Of a stretch of 64,000 nucleotides of DNA, positions 1 through 8,579 are shown in pieces (within the stretch, counting starts at the first letter, position 1; the number at the start of each line of letters is the position of its first letter). The notes under the pieces are model-generated. The model saw only the letters and a list, made by a program, of their open reading frames with translations, ran no database searches and had not been told where the DNA came from. The position numbers and the translations under genes are program-made. Source of the stretch: JAWLCA01 sp041687395 (GTDB taxonomy: Bacteria > Pseudomonadota > Alphaproteobacteria > Rhodobacterales > Rhodobacteraceae); NCBI GenBank assembly GCA_041687395.1, contig JAWLCA010000020.1, positions 1 through 64,000 on the forward strand, written 5' to 3'.

Positions 1-428
1 CGTGCGATCGCGGGCGGGCGATGGCTTGCTCATGCCGCGCGTCTAACGGCATGGATTCGCGAAGTGAATCCTCTGTCGTCAGAGATGTGCAACAACGCCC
101 AGCGGCATCGCCCATTTCTCCCTCAGCGCAAGCAGGAAATTCTCAATCGTCGGCTCTGGTTTCAGATGGATGAGCGTCGGGGGTCAGAGCACCGACGTGG
201 CCGAGGGCCGGATAGACCCTGCCTCGGTTGCTTGTTTCTCTAGCTGGGAGTAGGCATTTGCCCCTCACCAAACCTTCAACATCACCGTCGGCACAGATTT
301 GGGGCATCATCCCCTGTTGCCATGAGCGCTCTGATAAGCGGTCAGCTGATGGCTTCACGGCTCCTGTCTCAGAATACTACCATGTCAAAGTGTGCTATCT
401 GCTACACCACCTCCGATGATATGAAAGG
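1..428. other. No supported gene
   Basis: Short open frames exist on both strands (for example minus 143–358 and plus 228–419). None has a recognisable domain, a convincing ribosome binding site or a plausible neighbour. The stretch lies downstream of the dodecin gene and may be ordinary intergenic or decayed sequence. Confidence 0.5.
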
Positions 429-644
429 TCAGCCTGACGCCTGATCGTCCAGAAGAAAGCTGATCTTCGCATTCACCCGGTAGCTGGTGATGCGACCGTT
501 CTCGACCGCGCCGCTCATTTCCTTGATGTAGATCGACTTGATATTGCGCACCGATTCAGACGCCTGCGTCACCGCTTTCTGGGCAGCAGCATCAAAACTG
601 CTATCGGATTCAGCTAGAACTTCAATCACCTTGAGCATGGACAT
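429..644 (-). CDS. Dodecin family flavin-binding protein
   Basis: A 71-residue protein with the dodecin pattern: VIEVLAESDSSFDAA near the N-terminus, AVTQASESVRNIKS in the helix and a C-terminal beta strand ending NAKISFLL. Dodecins are small dodecameric flavin stores in the cytoplasm that buffer or protect free flavin. The ATG at 644 is chosen because AGGAGG lies six bases before it; a second in-frame ATG two codons on is possible. The gene stands alone. A GGAAC-N16-CGTT element upstream (684–708) suggests control by the general stress sigma factor EcfG. Confidence 0.9.
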   Translation of the reverse strand: MSMLKVIEVLAESDSSFDAAAQKAVTQASESVRNIKSIYIKEMSGAVENGRITSYRVNAKISFLLDDQASG

Positions 645-683
645 CGCGAGCCTCCTTTTGGGGCAAATCCCCGGAGTATGCGA

Positions 684-708
684 AACGCCCCATCCTCCGA
701 TGGGTTCC
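684..708 (-). promoter_or_regulatory. EcfG-type promoter before dodecin
   Basis: On the minus strand GGAAC (704–708) is separated by 16 bases from CGTT (684–687). This matches the alphaproteobacterial general-stress sigma factor consensus. It would place the transcript start about 30 bases before the dodecin ATG. The same spacing rule recurs at eight other sites in the window. Confidence 0.6.
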
Positions 709-732
709 ATCCATCGATGGGTTCCATCCATC
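699..732. repeat. Tandem 17-bp direct repeat
   Basis: GATGGGTTCCATCCATC occurs twice back to back (699–715 and 716–732). Each copy contains GTTCC, which is the minus-strand GGAAC. The repeat therefore duplicates the -35 element of the presumed EcfG promoter, and only the inner copy has a correctly spaced CGTT. Confidence 0.8.
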
Positions 733-744
733 ACAGAATCTCGA

Positions 745-1083
745 TCATTCACCGTCGCACCTTTTTCCGCGCGCCTCGACCTCGCCAAGGCAACCAATCA
801 GCTTGGCCGCGCTGTCGTGGCATTCCACGTGCAAACGAAACCGCTCCAGCTTCGCGCCGCCCGCGCCGAGCGCAGTGAGCAAATCGGCGCGAGCCGTCTG
901 CGACAGGACCGAGATGGCGCGCAGGAGCGAAATCCACCTCTCTCGCCATGTGACCCGTGCGCCATGCCAGCGAAGGATTTGGAGCGCGTTCGGCCGACTT
1001 TCGCAGCGGGTCGGCAGGTCAGGGCCGATTTTGATCGCATCTGGCGTGCATGTTTCATCGAACGGAACACGGATTTCCGTTAG
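745..1083 (-). CDS. Possible hypothetical protein, start uncertain
   Basis: The minus-strand frame ending at 745 reads as about 112 residues with mostly G or C in third codon positions, and its composition looks coding (for example ISLLRAISVLSQTARADLL). No ATG, GTG or TTG with a ribosome site is seen near 1083, so it is either a 5'-truncated gene or chance. No family is recognised. It lies between the dodecin promoter and the ammonia-lyase-like gene, divergent from the latter. Confidence 0.25.
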   Translation of the reverse strand, partial: LTEIRVPFDETCTPDAIKIGPDLPTRCESRPNALQILRWHGARVTWRERWISLLRAISVLSQTARADLLTALGAGGAKLERFRLHVECHDSAAKLIGCLGEVEARGKRCDGE

Positions 1084-1104
1084 GCTCAGTCCAAGCGAAC
1101 AATA

Positions 1105-2166
1105 ATGGTGGCCTTGAACATGCCCAAGACGTTTGCGAACCCGTGGCGCGGAACCGGTCTCCAGATCGACGCGCCGCTGCCCTTCCACGATGCGGCGGGC
1201 GTCGGTCATCTGCTCATGATGTGCCCGGCGCATGCGCCGACCCCGCTTCGGGACATGCCCCAACTTGCGGCGCGGTTCGGTGTTGCGCAAGTTCTGGTCA
1301 AGGACGAACGCGGGCGCATGGGGCTCGGCAGCTTCAAGGCGCTGGGGGCGGCACACGTGATTGCGCGCGAGGCCGCCGCCGCCGTTCAGGACGGCAACTG
1401 GGCGCAGACCCTGACAGGTCGGACCTATGTCACGGCGAGTGCGGGCAACCACGGCCTATCGGTGGCCGCCGGCGCGCAACTCTTCGGCGCGCGTGCGGTG
1501 ATTTATCTGGCGGAATCCGTGCCCCAGGCCTTTGCCGCGCGCCTGCGAGCCAAAGGTGCAGATGTGGTGCGCGCGGGCGCCACATATGAGGTCAGCATGG
1601 CAGCCGCAGAGCAGGCTGCGCGCGATCAGGGCTGGACGCTGTTGTCGGACAGTTCCTGGCCCGGCTACACCGAACCACCCCTGCGCGTGATGGAAGGCTA
1701 TCTGCAACTGGCATCCGAGGTCGCGGAGCAGATCGACGCACCACCCACGCATATCCTGCTACAGGCCGGTGTTGGCGGGCTCGCGGCGGCCTTGGCGGCC
1801 CATTTCCGGGATGTTTGGGGCGATGGCCCGCAGATCATCGTGGTTGAACCAGAGGCCGCGCCTGCGCTGATCGAGAGCATCCGCGCCGGTCGCCTGGTCA
1901 CGACCCAAGGCCCGGTTTCGTCCATGGGGCGGCTGGATTGCAAGACGGCGTCGATGATCGCTCTGGCCGGGCTTGCTCGGGACGCCGACCTTTTCGTGAC
2001 CATCACCGAGGATGAGGCCGCGCATGGCGTGGCGATCCTTGCCGGGCATGAGCTGAAGACAACACCGTCGGGCGGGGCCGGATTGGCAGCCTTGCTTGCT
2101 GGGCTGGTCCTGGGACCAGATGCGCGGGTGCTGGCGATCTTGAGCGAGGGTCCGGAGGATGGTTGA
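1105..2166 (+). CDS. PLP-dependent diaminopropionate ammonia-lyase-like enzyme
   Basis: A 353-residue fold-type II PLP enzyme of the threonine dehydratase / diaminopropionate ammonia-lyase group. The Schiff-base lysine is K78 in GSFKALGA. The TASAGNHG motif for cofactor and substrate carboxylate binding follows at about residues 112–119, and the glycine-rich phosphate loop is LQAGVGGLA near 220. It probably deaminates a small amino acid to a keto acid. An ATG at 1120 is an alternative start; neither start has a strong ribosome site. It overlaps the next gene by 8 bases. The operon resembles ectoine/hydroxyectoine catabolic sets (eutB-like), but the substrate cannot be read from the sequence. 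Confidence 0.75.
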   Translation: MVALNMPKTFANPWRGTGLQIDAPLPFHDAAGVGHLLMMCPAHAPTPLRDMPQLAARFGVAQVLVKDERGRMGLGSFKALGAAHVIAREAAAAVQDGNWAQTLTGRTYVTASAGNHGLSVAAGAQLFGARAVIYLAESVPQAFAARLRAKGADVVRAGATYEVSMAAAEQAARDQGWTLLSDSSWPGYTEPPLRVMEGYLQLASEVAEQIDAPPTHILLQAGVGGLAAALAAHFRDVWGDGPQIIVVEPEAAPALIESIRAGRLVTTQGPVSSMGRLDCKTASMIALAGLARDADLFVTITEDEAAHGVAILAGHELKTTPSGGAGLAALLAGLVLGPDARVLAILSEGPEDG

Positions 2167-3322
2167 GCGCTCACTGATCTTCCCGGCACAGGAATACCGC
2201 GATCGCGTCGCGCGGTTGCAGGAAGAGATGGCTCGCGTCGGGCAGGACGCGCTGCTTCTCACGACACCGGCCAATGTCTTCTACGTCAGCGGGTTCTTGA
2301 CGCGTTTCTGGGAAAGCCCCGCGCGCCCTTGGTTCATGGTCGTGCCCCAGTCCGGCAATCCGGTCGCCGTGATCCCCGCCATCGGTGCTGACCTCATGGG
2401 ACGCACCTGGATCAGAGAGATCCGCACCTGGGACGCGCCGGACCCGCGTGACGACGGTGTCAGCCTGCTGGCCGATGCACTTTGCGACCTTGTGCTGGAG
2501 CGCGGGAGGATAGGGGTGCCCATGGGTCTGGAAACCCATCTGCGGATGCCACTCGCCGACTACGCGGAACTATCACACCGCATCGCGCCCCGCGGATTTG
2601 TTGATGGAACGGCGACCGTCCAGCGCGTGCGCGAAGTGAAGTCGGAGGCCGAGATCGGGAAGATCCGCGACTCCTGTGCCATCGCGGGCCGCGCCTTCGC
2701 TCGCGTGCCTGAATACGCGCAGCCGGGCCGACGGCTGGATCAGGTTTTTCGCGACTTTCAGATCGCGCTTCTGCAGGAAGGGGCCGACTGGGTCAGCTAT
2801 GTTGCAGGAGGCGCCGGGCCGGGCGGCTATGGCGACGTGATCTCGCCGGCCGGGTCGCAGCCCCTGACAGCTGGCGATGTGCTGATGCTGGACACCGGCG
2901 CGGTGCGCGACGGCTATTACTGCGATTTCGACCGCAACTATGCCATCGGTTCCGGCTCCGACGCTGCCCGCCGCACCCATCACGCACTCTGGCAGGCCAC
3001 CGAGGAGGCGCTGCAGACCTTGCGGCCAGGCATGCGCGCGTGCGATGTCCACCGACTGCTGGCCGATGCACTTGAGCGTCAGGGCGCAATGCCGGGCGCG
3101 GGGCGGCTGGGACACGGACTCGGGATCACGCTGACCGAATGGCCCTCGTTCACCCCGCTCGACGACACGTTGCTGCGCGAGGGCATGGTACTGACGCTGG
3201 AGCCGGGCGCGGTCTTGGCCGAGGGTCGGATCATGGTGCACGAAGAGAACTTCGTGCTGCGTGCGGATGGGGTCGAGCTTTTGTCGCCCCGCGCCCCGCC
3301 TGACTTGCCGGAGATTCTTTGA
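2159..3322 (+). CDS. M24 family metallopeptidase/amidohydrolase (Xaa-Pro dipeptidase or ectoine-hydrolase-like)
   Basis: A 387-residue creatinase/prolidase-type protein. The N-terminal creatinase-like domain spans about 12–150 and the pita-bread catalytic domain about 160–375. All five expected metal ligands are visible: D245, D256, H319 in LGHGLG, E348 in LEPG and E362. GGAGG precedes the ATG, which lies inside the end of the previous gene. Family members cleave Xaa-Pro peptides or hydrolyse cyclic amides such as ectoine (DoeA/EutD). Context with a PLP lyase and an Asp/Glu-racemase-like protein favours a small-molecule catabolic hydrolase over a general peptidase. Confidence 0.8.
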   Translation: MVERSLIFPAQEYRDRVARLQEEMARVGQDALLLTTPANVFYVSGFLTRFWESPARPWFMVVPQSGNPVAVIPAIGADLMGRTWIREIRTWDAPDPRDDGVSLLADALCDLVLERGRIGVPMGLETHLRMPLADYAELSHRIAPRGFVDGTATVQRVREVKSEAEIGKIRDSCAIAGRAFARVPEYAQPGRRLDQVFRDFQIALLQEGADWVSYVAGGAGPGGYGDVISPAGSQPLTAGDVLMLDTGAVRDGYYCDFDRNYAIGSGSDAARRTHHALWQATEEALQTLRPGMRACDVHRLLADALERQGAMPGAGRLGHGLGITLTEWPSFTPLDDTLLREGMVLTLEPGAVLAEGRIMVHEENFVLRADGVELLSPRAPPDLPEIL

Positions 3323-4062
3323 TGGTCGCCTTTCCCTACCAATTAACCGAGTCGACCATACCCCGCTTAGGGCTGATCGTGCTGCAAGTGGACGAGACCA
3401 TCGAGGAGGACTTCAGACGTCTCATTCCACCAGATCGGGCCAGGCTGCATGTCACCCGCGTGCCCTCCGGCGCTGAACTCACCCCCGATAGCATCGCCAC
3501 CATGCAGTTTACTCTGCCCGCCGCCGCCGGGCTGCTGCCGCCGGTTGCCGCCTTCGACGTCATCGGTTTTGGCTGCACCTCGGGCACGACCTTGATCGGC
3601 GCGGACCGCGTGCGCGACCTTGTGCAGGGCAATGCCCAGACACGCGCGGTGACCGAGCCGCTGACCGCTGCGCTCACTGCGATCCGGGCACTCGGTCTGC
3701 AGCGCATCGGTATCGTGTCGCCATACGTTCCCTCCGTGGCCGAGCCGATCCGCGCCGCCTTCGAGGCTCAGGGTATCATTGTCTCCGACACCTTGTCCTT
3801 TGGCGAAGAGGTCGAGGCGCGTGTGGCCCGGATCGATTCGGCGTCCATCTGCGAGGCCGCGATGGCTCTTGCCCAACGAGCCGCAATCGACGGTGTGTTC
3901 CTGTCCTGCACCAACCTCCGCACACTGGACATCATCGCAGCACTAGAATCCGAACTTGGCTTGCCCGTGCTTTCGTCAAATCAGGTGCTGGCTTGGCACA
4001 TGGCGCGCCTCTCGGGCGCGTCCCTCGCGGAGGTGGCTCACTGTCGGCTATTTGCCATTTAA
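3322..4062 (+). CDS. Asp/Glu racemase superfamily protein (maleate isomerase / arylmalonate decarboxylase-like)
   Basis: A 246-residue protein of the Asp/Glu/hydantoin racemase superfamily. It has the paired catalytic cysteines, C85 in GFGCTSGT and C196 in LSCTNLRT, characteristic of maleate cis-trans isomerase and EutA-like proteins. The ATG at 3322 overlaps the TGA of the preceding gene by one base, so translation is probably coupled; an upstream TTG is less likely. It is the last gene of the three-gene operon. EutA-type proteins occur with eutB and eutD homologues in hydroxyectoine loci. No eutC or eutE homologue follows, so the pathway is incomplete or different. Confidence 0.75.
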   Translation: MVAFPYQLTESTIPRLGLIVLQVDETIEEDFRRLIPPDRARLHVTRVPSGAELTPDSIATMQFTLPAAAGLLPPVAAFDVIGFGCTSGTTLIGADRVRDLVQGNAQTRAVTEPLTAALTAIRALGLQRIGIVSPYVPSVAEPIRAAFEAQGIIVSDTLSFGEEVEARVARIDSASICEAAMALAQRAAIDGVFLSCTNLRTLDIIAALESELGLPVLSSNQVLAWHMARLSGASLAEVAHCRLFAI

Positions 4063-4481
4063 CCTGGACCGCACGGTCACTTCGGCGGTTAAGTCAAGGT
4101 AGTGTGCCGCCAAGTGAGAGGGCCCTCAACGGCTTTTCATGCAACACCGCTCACGCATCATGATCTGGATTACTTCCTGCCAATCCTTAAACCTGCCGCC
4201 TTGCCAGGAACTCCGCCACCCAAAGTGGGGCGGTAGACCAGGCCGCGTTGTGGCTTGCCGCATTAGGGCAGCGTGATTTGCTCCATCGATTGCTGATACT
4301 TTTCTCACTGGTAGCCCCGGTCAGGGAGCACGCTTTGCCAGGCCTTACCCGACTTCTGTCGAAGCAACGTGTGCTGCGGACGCGCTCCAAGGCCGATCTC
4401 TGGGGGGGTAAATCGGTCGTTCGCACGATAACAGGTTACGGACCGACGAAAAGAAATTGGTGGAAGCTGGCGAGGAAAGTG
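4063..4481. other. Intergenic stretch without a supported gene
   Basis: About 420 bases between the racemase-like gene and the acylphosphatase. Several short minus-strand frames run through it, each broken by stops (for example around 4126–4426), which gives the impression of decayed coding sequence. No domain is recognised. No strong terminator hairpin was seen after 4062. Confidence 0.4.
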
Positions 4482-4751
4482 ATGACGGCGAGACATGTGC
4501 ATGTGACGGGCCGAGTTCAGGGCGTCTGGTTTCGGGCGTGGATGCGAGAGCAGGCCGAGGCTCGCGGCGTATCGGGTTGGGTTCGCAACCGGTCGGACGG
4601 TTCGGTCGAGGCGGTCGTCGCGGGGCCGGACGAAGCCGTCCAGGCGCTGATCGCGGCACTGCGTGAGGGCCCTCCTGCAGCCGAGGTCAAGGAAGTCCAT
4701 GTCACGGACGCCGAGGCGCCGGCAGACGCGGAATTCCATATTGTTCGATGA
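4482..4751 (+). CDS. acyP: Acylphosphatase
   Basis: An 89-residue cytoplasmic enzyme that hydrolyses carboxyl-phosphate bonds such as acetyl phosphate or 1,3-bisphosphoglycerate. The signature GRVQGVWFR sits at residues 10–18 with catalytic R18. The second motif GWVRNRSDGSVEA supplies N36. Length is typical. The longer open frame from 4248 is rejected because the family starts here and GAGGAA precedes this ATG at suitable spacing. It is a single gene, convergent with the glutaredoxin–MauE fusion. Confidence 0.92.
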   Translation: MTARHVHVTGRVQGVWFRAWMREQAEARGVSGWVRNRSDGSVEAVVAGPDEAVQALIAALREGPPAAEVKEVHVTDAEAPADAEFHIVR

Positions 4752-4826
4752 GCACTTGTCGTCTTCTGATGATGGCACCACCGCTCCAGCAGGGGTAACT
4801 CGACAAAAGCGCGCAGCCTGGCCGCG

Positions 4827-5573
4827 TCAGATCTTCAGTATCATCCAGACCGCCATGCCGATCATCATCAGGTTCTCGGTGAGCGAGACGAAACCCAGCG
4901 GAACCTTGCTGTCGCCGCCGACGCAGGCGCATTTCAACTCGCGCCGGTCGATGTAGACCGCCTTGAAGACCGAGACCGCGCCGACGCTGCCGATGAAAAG
5001 CGCGACCGGAACCGCGAGCCACATCATCGCACCCGCGATCATCAGTACGCCCGCCAGCCCTTCGGCGAACGGATAGACGTATCCGTAACGCACCCAGCGC
5101 TGCGCAAGAAGATCGTAGTTGAGAAACATCGTCGCGAAGCTTTCTATGTCTTTGAGCTTCTGCAGTGCGAGCAGACACATAGAGATCGCGATAAACCACT
5201 CGACCGTCGCCACGGTGACGAGGCTGCCGTGGGCCGCCCAGCTCACTGCCAGCGCCATGGCCGCTCCCATGGTGAAAATCGCTATGACCGGCTCGTAGCT
5301 GATGGCGCCCTCGTCCTTCACCTCCTTTCCCAGAAAAGTCAGCAGTTCCTCGTAGCCGCCAATGCGCCGGCCGTCGATGAAGACCTGCGGCGTTGTCTCG
5401 ACATCGTGGCGCGCCTTGAAGGCGTCGATCTCGGCGCGCGAGGTCAGCTTGTGGTCCTCTACCTCGAAACCTTCGCGCTTCAGCAGATCGAGGCTCTTCA
5501 GCCCGTAGGGACAGACGTGCTCGGCCATCTCCATCCGATGAAGCTCGGCGCGACGGGTTGCACCATCGGGCAT
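4827..5573 (-). CDS. Glutaredoxin–MauE/DoxX-like membrane fusion protein
   Basis: A 248-residue protein. The N-terminal glutaredoxin domain (about 15–85) has the redox motif CPYG at residues 21–24 in place of dithiol CPYC, plus TPQVFIDG with the cis-proline and GGYEEL. About four hydrophobic segments follow (roughly 92–245), resembling MauE/DoxX-type quinone- or thiol-linked membrane proteins, with a CxC pair in LKCACVGG near the C-terminus. The start at 5573 has AAGGAG upstream; an earlier in-frame ATG at 5735 lacks support. Proposed role: moving reducing equivalents between a cytoplasmic monothiol domain and the membrane. The substrate is unknown. Confidence 0.8.
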   Translation of the reverse strand: MPDGATRRAELHRMEMAEHVCPYGLKSLDLLKREGFEVEDHKLTSRAEIDAFKARHDVETTPQVFIDGRRIGGYEELLTFLGKEVKDEGAISYEPVIAIFTMGAAMALAVSWAAHGSLVTVATVEWFIAISMCLLALQKLKDIESFATMFLNYDLLAQRWVRYGYVYPFAEGLAGVLMIAGAMMWLAVPVALFIGSVGAVSVFKAVYIDRRELKCACVGGDSKVPLGFVSLTENLMMIGMAVWMILKI

Positions 5574-6451
5574 GTGGGTCTCCTTCTGGACTGCCCCGCA
5601 GGGTTTCTCTGGGGGATGCCGCGCAGCCGCCGCGCAGCTCCGCGGGCCGGTTTCGTCTTTCATTGGCTGCGCTCGGCGAGACAGCCACGTATACCTCAAT
5701 ATCGGTTTCCGGCGCCTCGATGTCCATGCCGGCATGCATCGCCACGACGGCCTTCGTCAAGGCGCGGGTCGAGTGCGTGGCGTTCTCAGGGATCGCGTCT
5801 TGGTCAGCATGGTCAGGCGCCATGCGCGCCATGCGCGTTGGCCCAGTGGCCCATCTCTTCGGGTCGGTGGCTGCGCGGCTCCAAGCCATTCTCTACAAGG
5901 ACTGGGCCGCTGACGCGCTTACCGCCACAGCGCATGATCTGGAAGCGTCGGGCCATCCGGCCGCGCCTCAGGTATGGGTGGAAGGGTCTTGGGCCGACCG
6001 TCTCAGCCTGGCGGGAAGCGAGGCCAGCGCACGCGAGCCAGGGTATCTCTCCGTCGTAGCTGCTGCCGATGTTCTTCAACGGTTGGGAAGCGCTGTAGAT
6101 ACGACGTCCTGATCCGGGGCCGCTACGCCCTCAGCAAAGCGGGCGTCCGCTTCTAGACAGGTCGTGTCCTCGAGATGGTGTTCAGCGGCACGTTTGGCGT
6201 AATGCTGCGTGGCCATCGAGGTCTATGGTCGAGCTGGAGTTTGCGACTTCAACTACTGCCAGACGGATGCGATATCACCGCCGCGATGATCGCAAGAGTT
6301 CTGCGGCGGAGCACTGTCTGATCTCACGTGACCACTACCGCACCTGCTGAGACGCACGAAATGTCGGACAGAGTCGCTTCGGCAGCCAGGGAGCCTTGGT
6401 CCCAAACCCAATCCCCATCGTGAACATTCGATATCTGAGATTTCGTAGGTC
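5574..6451. other. Long stretch without a confident gene
   Basis: About 880 bases. A plus-strand frame (5558–6112) and a minus-strand frame (5813–6079) overlap, but neither has a recognisable domain or ribosome site. The part after 6112 is broken by stops on both strands. It borders the IclR stump and the insertion-sequence scar, so it may be decayed accessory DNA. Confidence 0.4.
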
Positions 6452-6789
6452 TCAAGCTGCCGAAACAGCGTCTTCTGTCGCGGTGAACCTTCCGCCAAAC
6501 GCATGGGTCAGGGAGCGAGCGGCGGGCAACAGGTAAGTGATCTGCTTGCGCATATGCTGCTCGGTGAATCGATCGCGCGGTCCGGAGATGGAGAGCACAC
6601 CGACAATCTCCCCGCGATGACCGAAGATGGGGGCCGCTACCGCGGCACAGTCAGGATCGGTTTCACCAAACGAGACCGCATAGCCTTTTCGCCGGATGTC
6701 GCTAGCGATGTCGGCCGGTAGCGGTGTTTCCTCATCGAAGGCGAGAAAGACATGGCCAGCGGCACCGGTTCTGTTCCGGTCAGGTGCTC
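6452..6789 (-). pseudogene. IclR family regulator, C-terminal fragment
   Basis: Reading the minus strand from 6789 to the TGA at 6452 gives about 110 residues of an IclR effector-binding domain. It includes RRKGYAVSFGETDPDC, AAVAAPIFGHRGEIVGVLSI and ISGPRDRFTEQHM, followed by the usual terminal helix. The N-terminal helix-turn-helix and the first half of the ligand domain are absent; the frame meets a stop at the insertion-sequence boundary near 6790. The missing half was not found beyond the element (8632–8876). This is a regulator inactivated by insertion and deletion. Confidence 0.85.
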
Positions 6790-6792
6790 ATG

Positions 6793-7656
6793 TTAGGCGG
6801 CCCATTGCTCGAAGGCCACGGGTGATTTCCAGCCGAGGGCTGAGTGTTTGCGGCGCGGGTTGTAGAAGCCGTTGATGTATTCGAAGAGGGCGACTTCGAC
6901 CTCTCGTCGGGTTTGCCAGTTTCGGCGCCAGACCAGCTCGGCCTTCAGCGAGTTGACGAAGCTTTCGACGGCGGAATTGTCGTAGCAATTGCCCTTGCCC
7001 TTGCCGCTGATCGAAACCTCGAAGCCGTGTTTGCGCAGTAACTTCTGATAGTCGTGGGTACAGTATTGCGTCCCGCGATCCATGTGATGGACGCAGCCTG
7101 GTGGCGGCCTGCGAATTGCGATCGCCATGTTCAGGGCCCGCAAGGCCAGATCCTGCTTCATGCGGTTACTGATAGCCCATCCGACCACGCGCCTTGAAGA
7201 CAGGTCAATGATCACGGCAAGATAAACCCAACCCTCCCGCGTCCAGACATAGGTAATGTCGCCCGCCCACTTCTTGTTCGGCCCGCTCGCGGTGAAGTCC
7301 TGCTGCAAGTGATTCGGCGCGATGTTGAAAGCATGGTCGCTGTCGGTGGTGCGCTTGAACTTCCGGCTGCGGATGACCTGAGTGCCGTTCTGGCGCATCA
7401 GGCGACCGACCCGACGCTGGCCGACCCGGATACCCAGCTCGTTCAACTCCTCGGTCATGCGAGGCCTGCCGTAGCTGCCCAGGCTTAAGCGGTGCTGGTC
7501 GCGGATATGGGCGAGGAGCACCATGTCGCGCCGCTGGCGATGCGACGGTGGTCGGTGCTGCGAGGCACGGAGCCCACGCTCTGAAACGCCTATCAGGCGG
7601 CACAGATGGCCGCGGGTCGGGGGACCGCGATACTCAGCAATGTACAGAAACTTCAC
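6793..7656 (-). CDS. IS3 family transposase OrfB (DDE integrase domain)
   Basis: A 287-residue catalytic subunit with the helix-turn-helix-like YGRPRMTEEL region and an rve integrase core. The DDE residues lie in WAGDITYVW, HMDRGTQYC and DNSAVESFVNSLKAE, so the catalytic triad is intact. The GTG start at 7654–7656 overlaps the TGA of the orfA fragment, as usual in this family. Because orfA is truncated and the left end is gone, the element is probably immobile on its own. Confidence 0.9.
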   Translation of the reverse strand: MKFLYIAEYRGPPTRGHLCRLIGVSERGLRASQHRPPSHRQRRDMVLLAHIRDQHRLSLGSYGRPRMTEELNELGIRVGQRRVGRLMRQNGTQVIRSRKFKRTTDSDHAFNIAPNHLQQDFTASGPNKKWAGDITYVWTREGWVYLAVIIDLSSRRVVGWAISNRMKQDLALRALNMAIAIRRPPPGCVHHMDRGTQYCTHDYQKLLRKHGFEVSISGKGKGNCYDNSAVESFVNSLKAELVWRRNWQTRREVEVALFEYINGFYNPRRKHSALGWKSPVAFEQWAA

Positions 7657-7865
7657 GGCTTTTGAGCCGCGAAGAACATCGCCGCCTCTTTTGGAACCTC
7701 GCTCTCCTCCCGGAGAATGCGGTTCTCTTTGCGCAGCCGTTCGTGTTCGCGCAGAAGTTCGGCGTCCTGTGCTGGCACCTTGGCTTCCTCGAAAACCGAC
7801 CGAACCCACTTGCCGCGCGTCGAAAGCCCAATCCCCAAATCTGACGCAACCTGGCGCGGTGTCAG
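7653..7865 (-). pseudogene. IS3 OrfA, N-terminally truncated
   Basis: The minus-strand frame gives PRQVASDLGIGLSTRGKWVR followed by a leucine-zipper-like stretch (ELLREHERLRKENRILREE) and ends AAMFFAAQKP at the orfB junction. This is the DNA-binding OrfA of IS3 elements, but the first roughly 20 residues are missing. Before about 7866 the sequence becomes istB of an IS21 element on the other strand. Confidence 0.8.
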
Positions 7866-8502
7866 ACCACGGAACGAAACTGGTACAGGTCCACGGCGAT
7901 CTCCTGCAAGCCGAGATCAGCGAGAAGCAGGCGCGCTCGATCAAATACCAGATGATCATCGCCAAGCTGCCGCTGGCCGAGGAAATCGACGAGTTCGCCT
8001 TCGAGGGGACCCCGGTCAACGAAACGCTCGTCCGGGATCTCGCCGGCGGCAACTTCCTCGAGCATCAGCGAAACCTGGTCCTATTCGGTGGCAACGGCAC
8101 CGGCAAATCCCATCTCGCCGTCGGCATCGCGCGAGCCTGCATCCCAAGGGTGCACGGGGTCGGTTCTTCAATGTCGTCGACCTGGTCAACAAGCTCGACG
8201 CAGAAGCTCGCGCCGACCGCCAGGGCCGCATCGCAAATCTGCTCTGCCGCCTCGACTTCCTGATCCTGGACGAGCTTGGCTATCTGCCGTTCGCTCAGAC
8301 CGGCGGCCAGCTTCTGTTCCACCTGATCAGCCGTCTCTACGAGCGCACCTCGGTCATAGTCACCACCAACCTCGCCTTCGGCGAATGGCCGAGCGTCTTC
8401 GGCGACGCCAAGATGACGACCGCGCTGCTCGATCGCCTGACCCACCATTGCGACATCGTCGAGATCGGCAACGAAAGCTGGCGGTTCAAGACGCGCGCCT
8501 GA
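7866..8502 (+). pseudogene. IS21 helper ATPase IstB, truncated and frameshifted
   Basis: The first frame reads QAEISEKQARSIKYQMIIAK and then the Walker A segment LFGGNGTGKSHLAVGIA. At about 8144 one base appears to be missing, and the sense continues in another frame as KGARGRFFNVVDLVNKL, LILDELGYLPF (Walker B) and VIVTTNLAFGEWPSVFGD to the stop at 8502. The first roughly 60 residues and istA are absent. Both lesions make it non-functional. Confidence 0.85.
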
Positions 8503-8579
8503 CGCCCAGACGCCCGCTAACCCGAGCCGGCTGCGCAGCTTGATACCTCCGCCGCCTCGGGTCAGCTACCGATGCGCCG

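Noticed and set aside
745..1452. Long minus-strand open frame across the start of the PLP enzyme gene
   Set aside because: The part opposite 1105–1452 is a shadow of the clearly real plus-strand gene. Only the portion below about 1083 could be coding, and it is listed separately with low confidence.
4702..5889. 395-codon minus-strand frame overlapping the glutaredoxin–MauE gene
   Set aside because: Its translation over 4827–5573 is a shifted reading of a gene with recognisable domains in another frame; it has no domain of its own.
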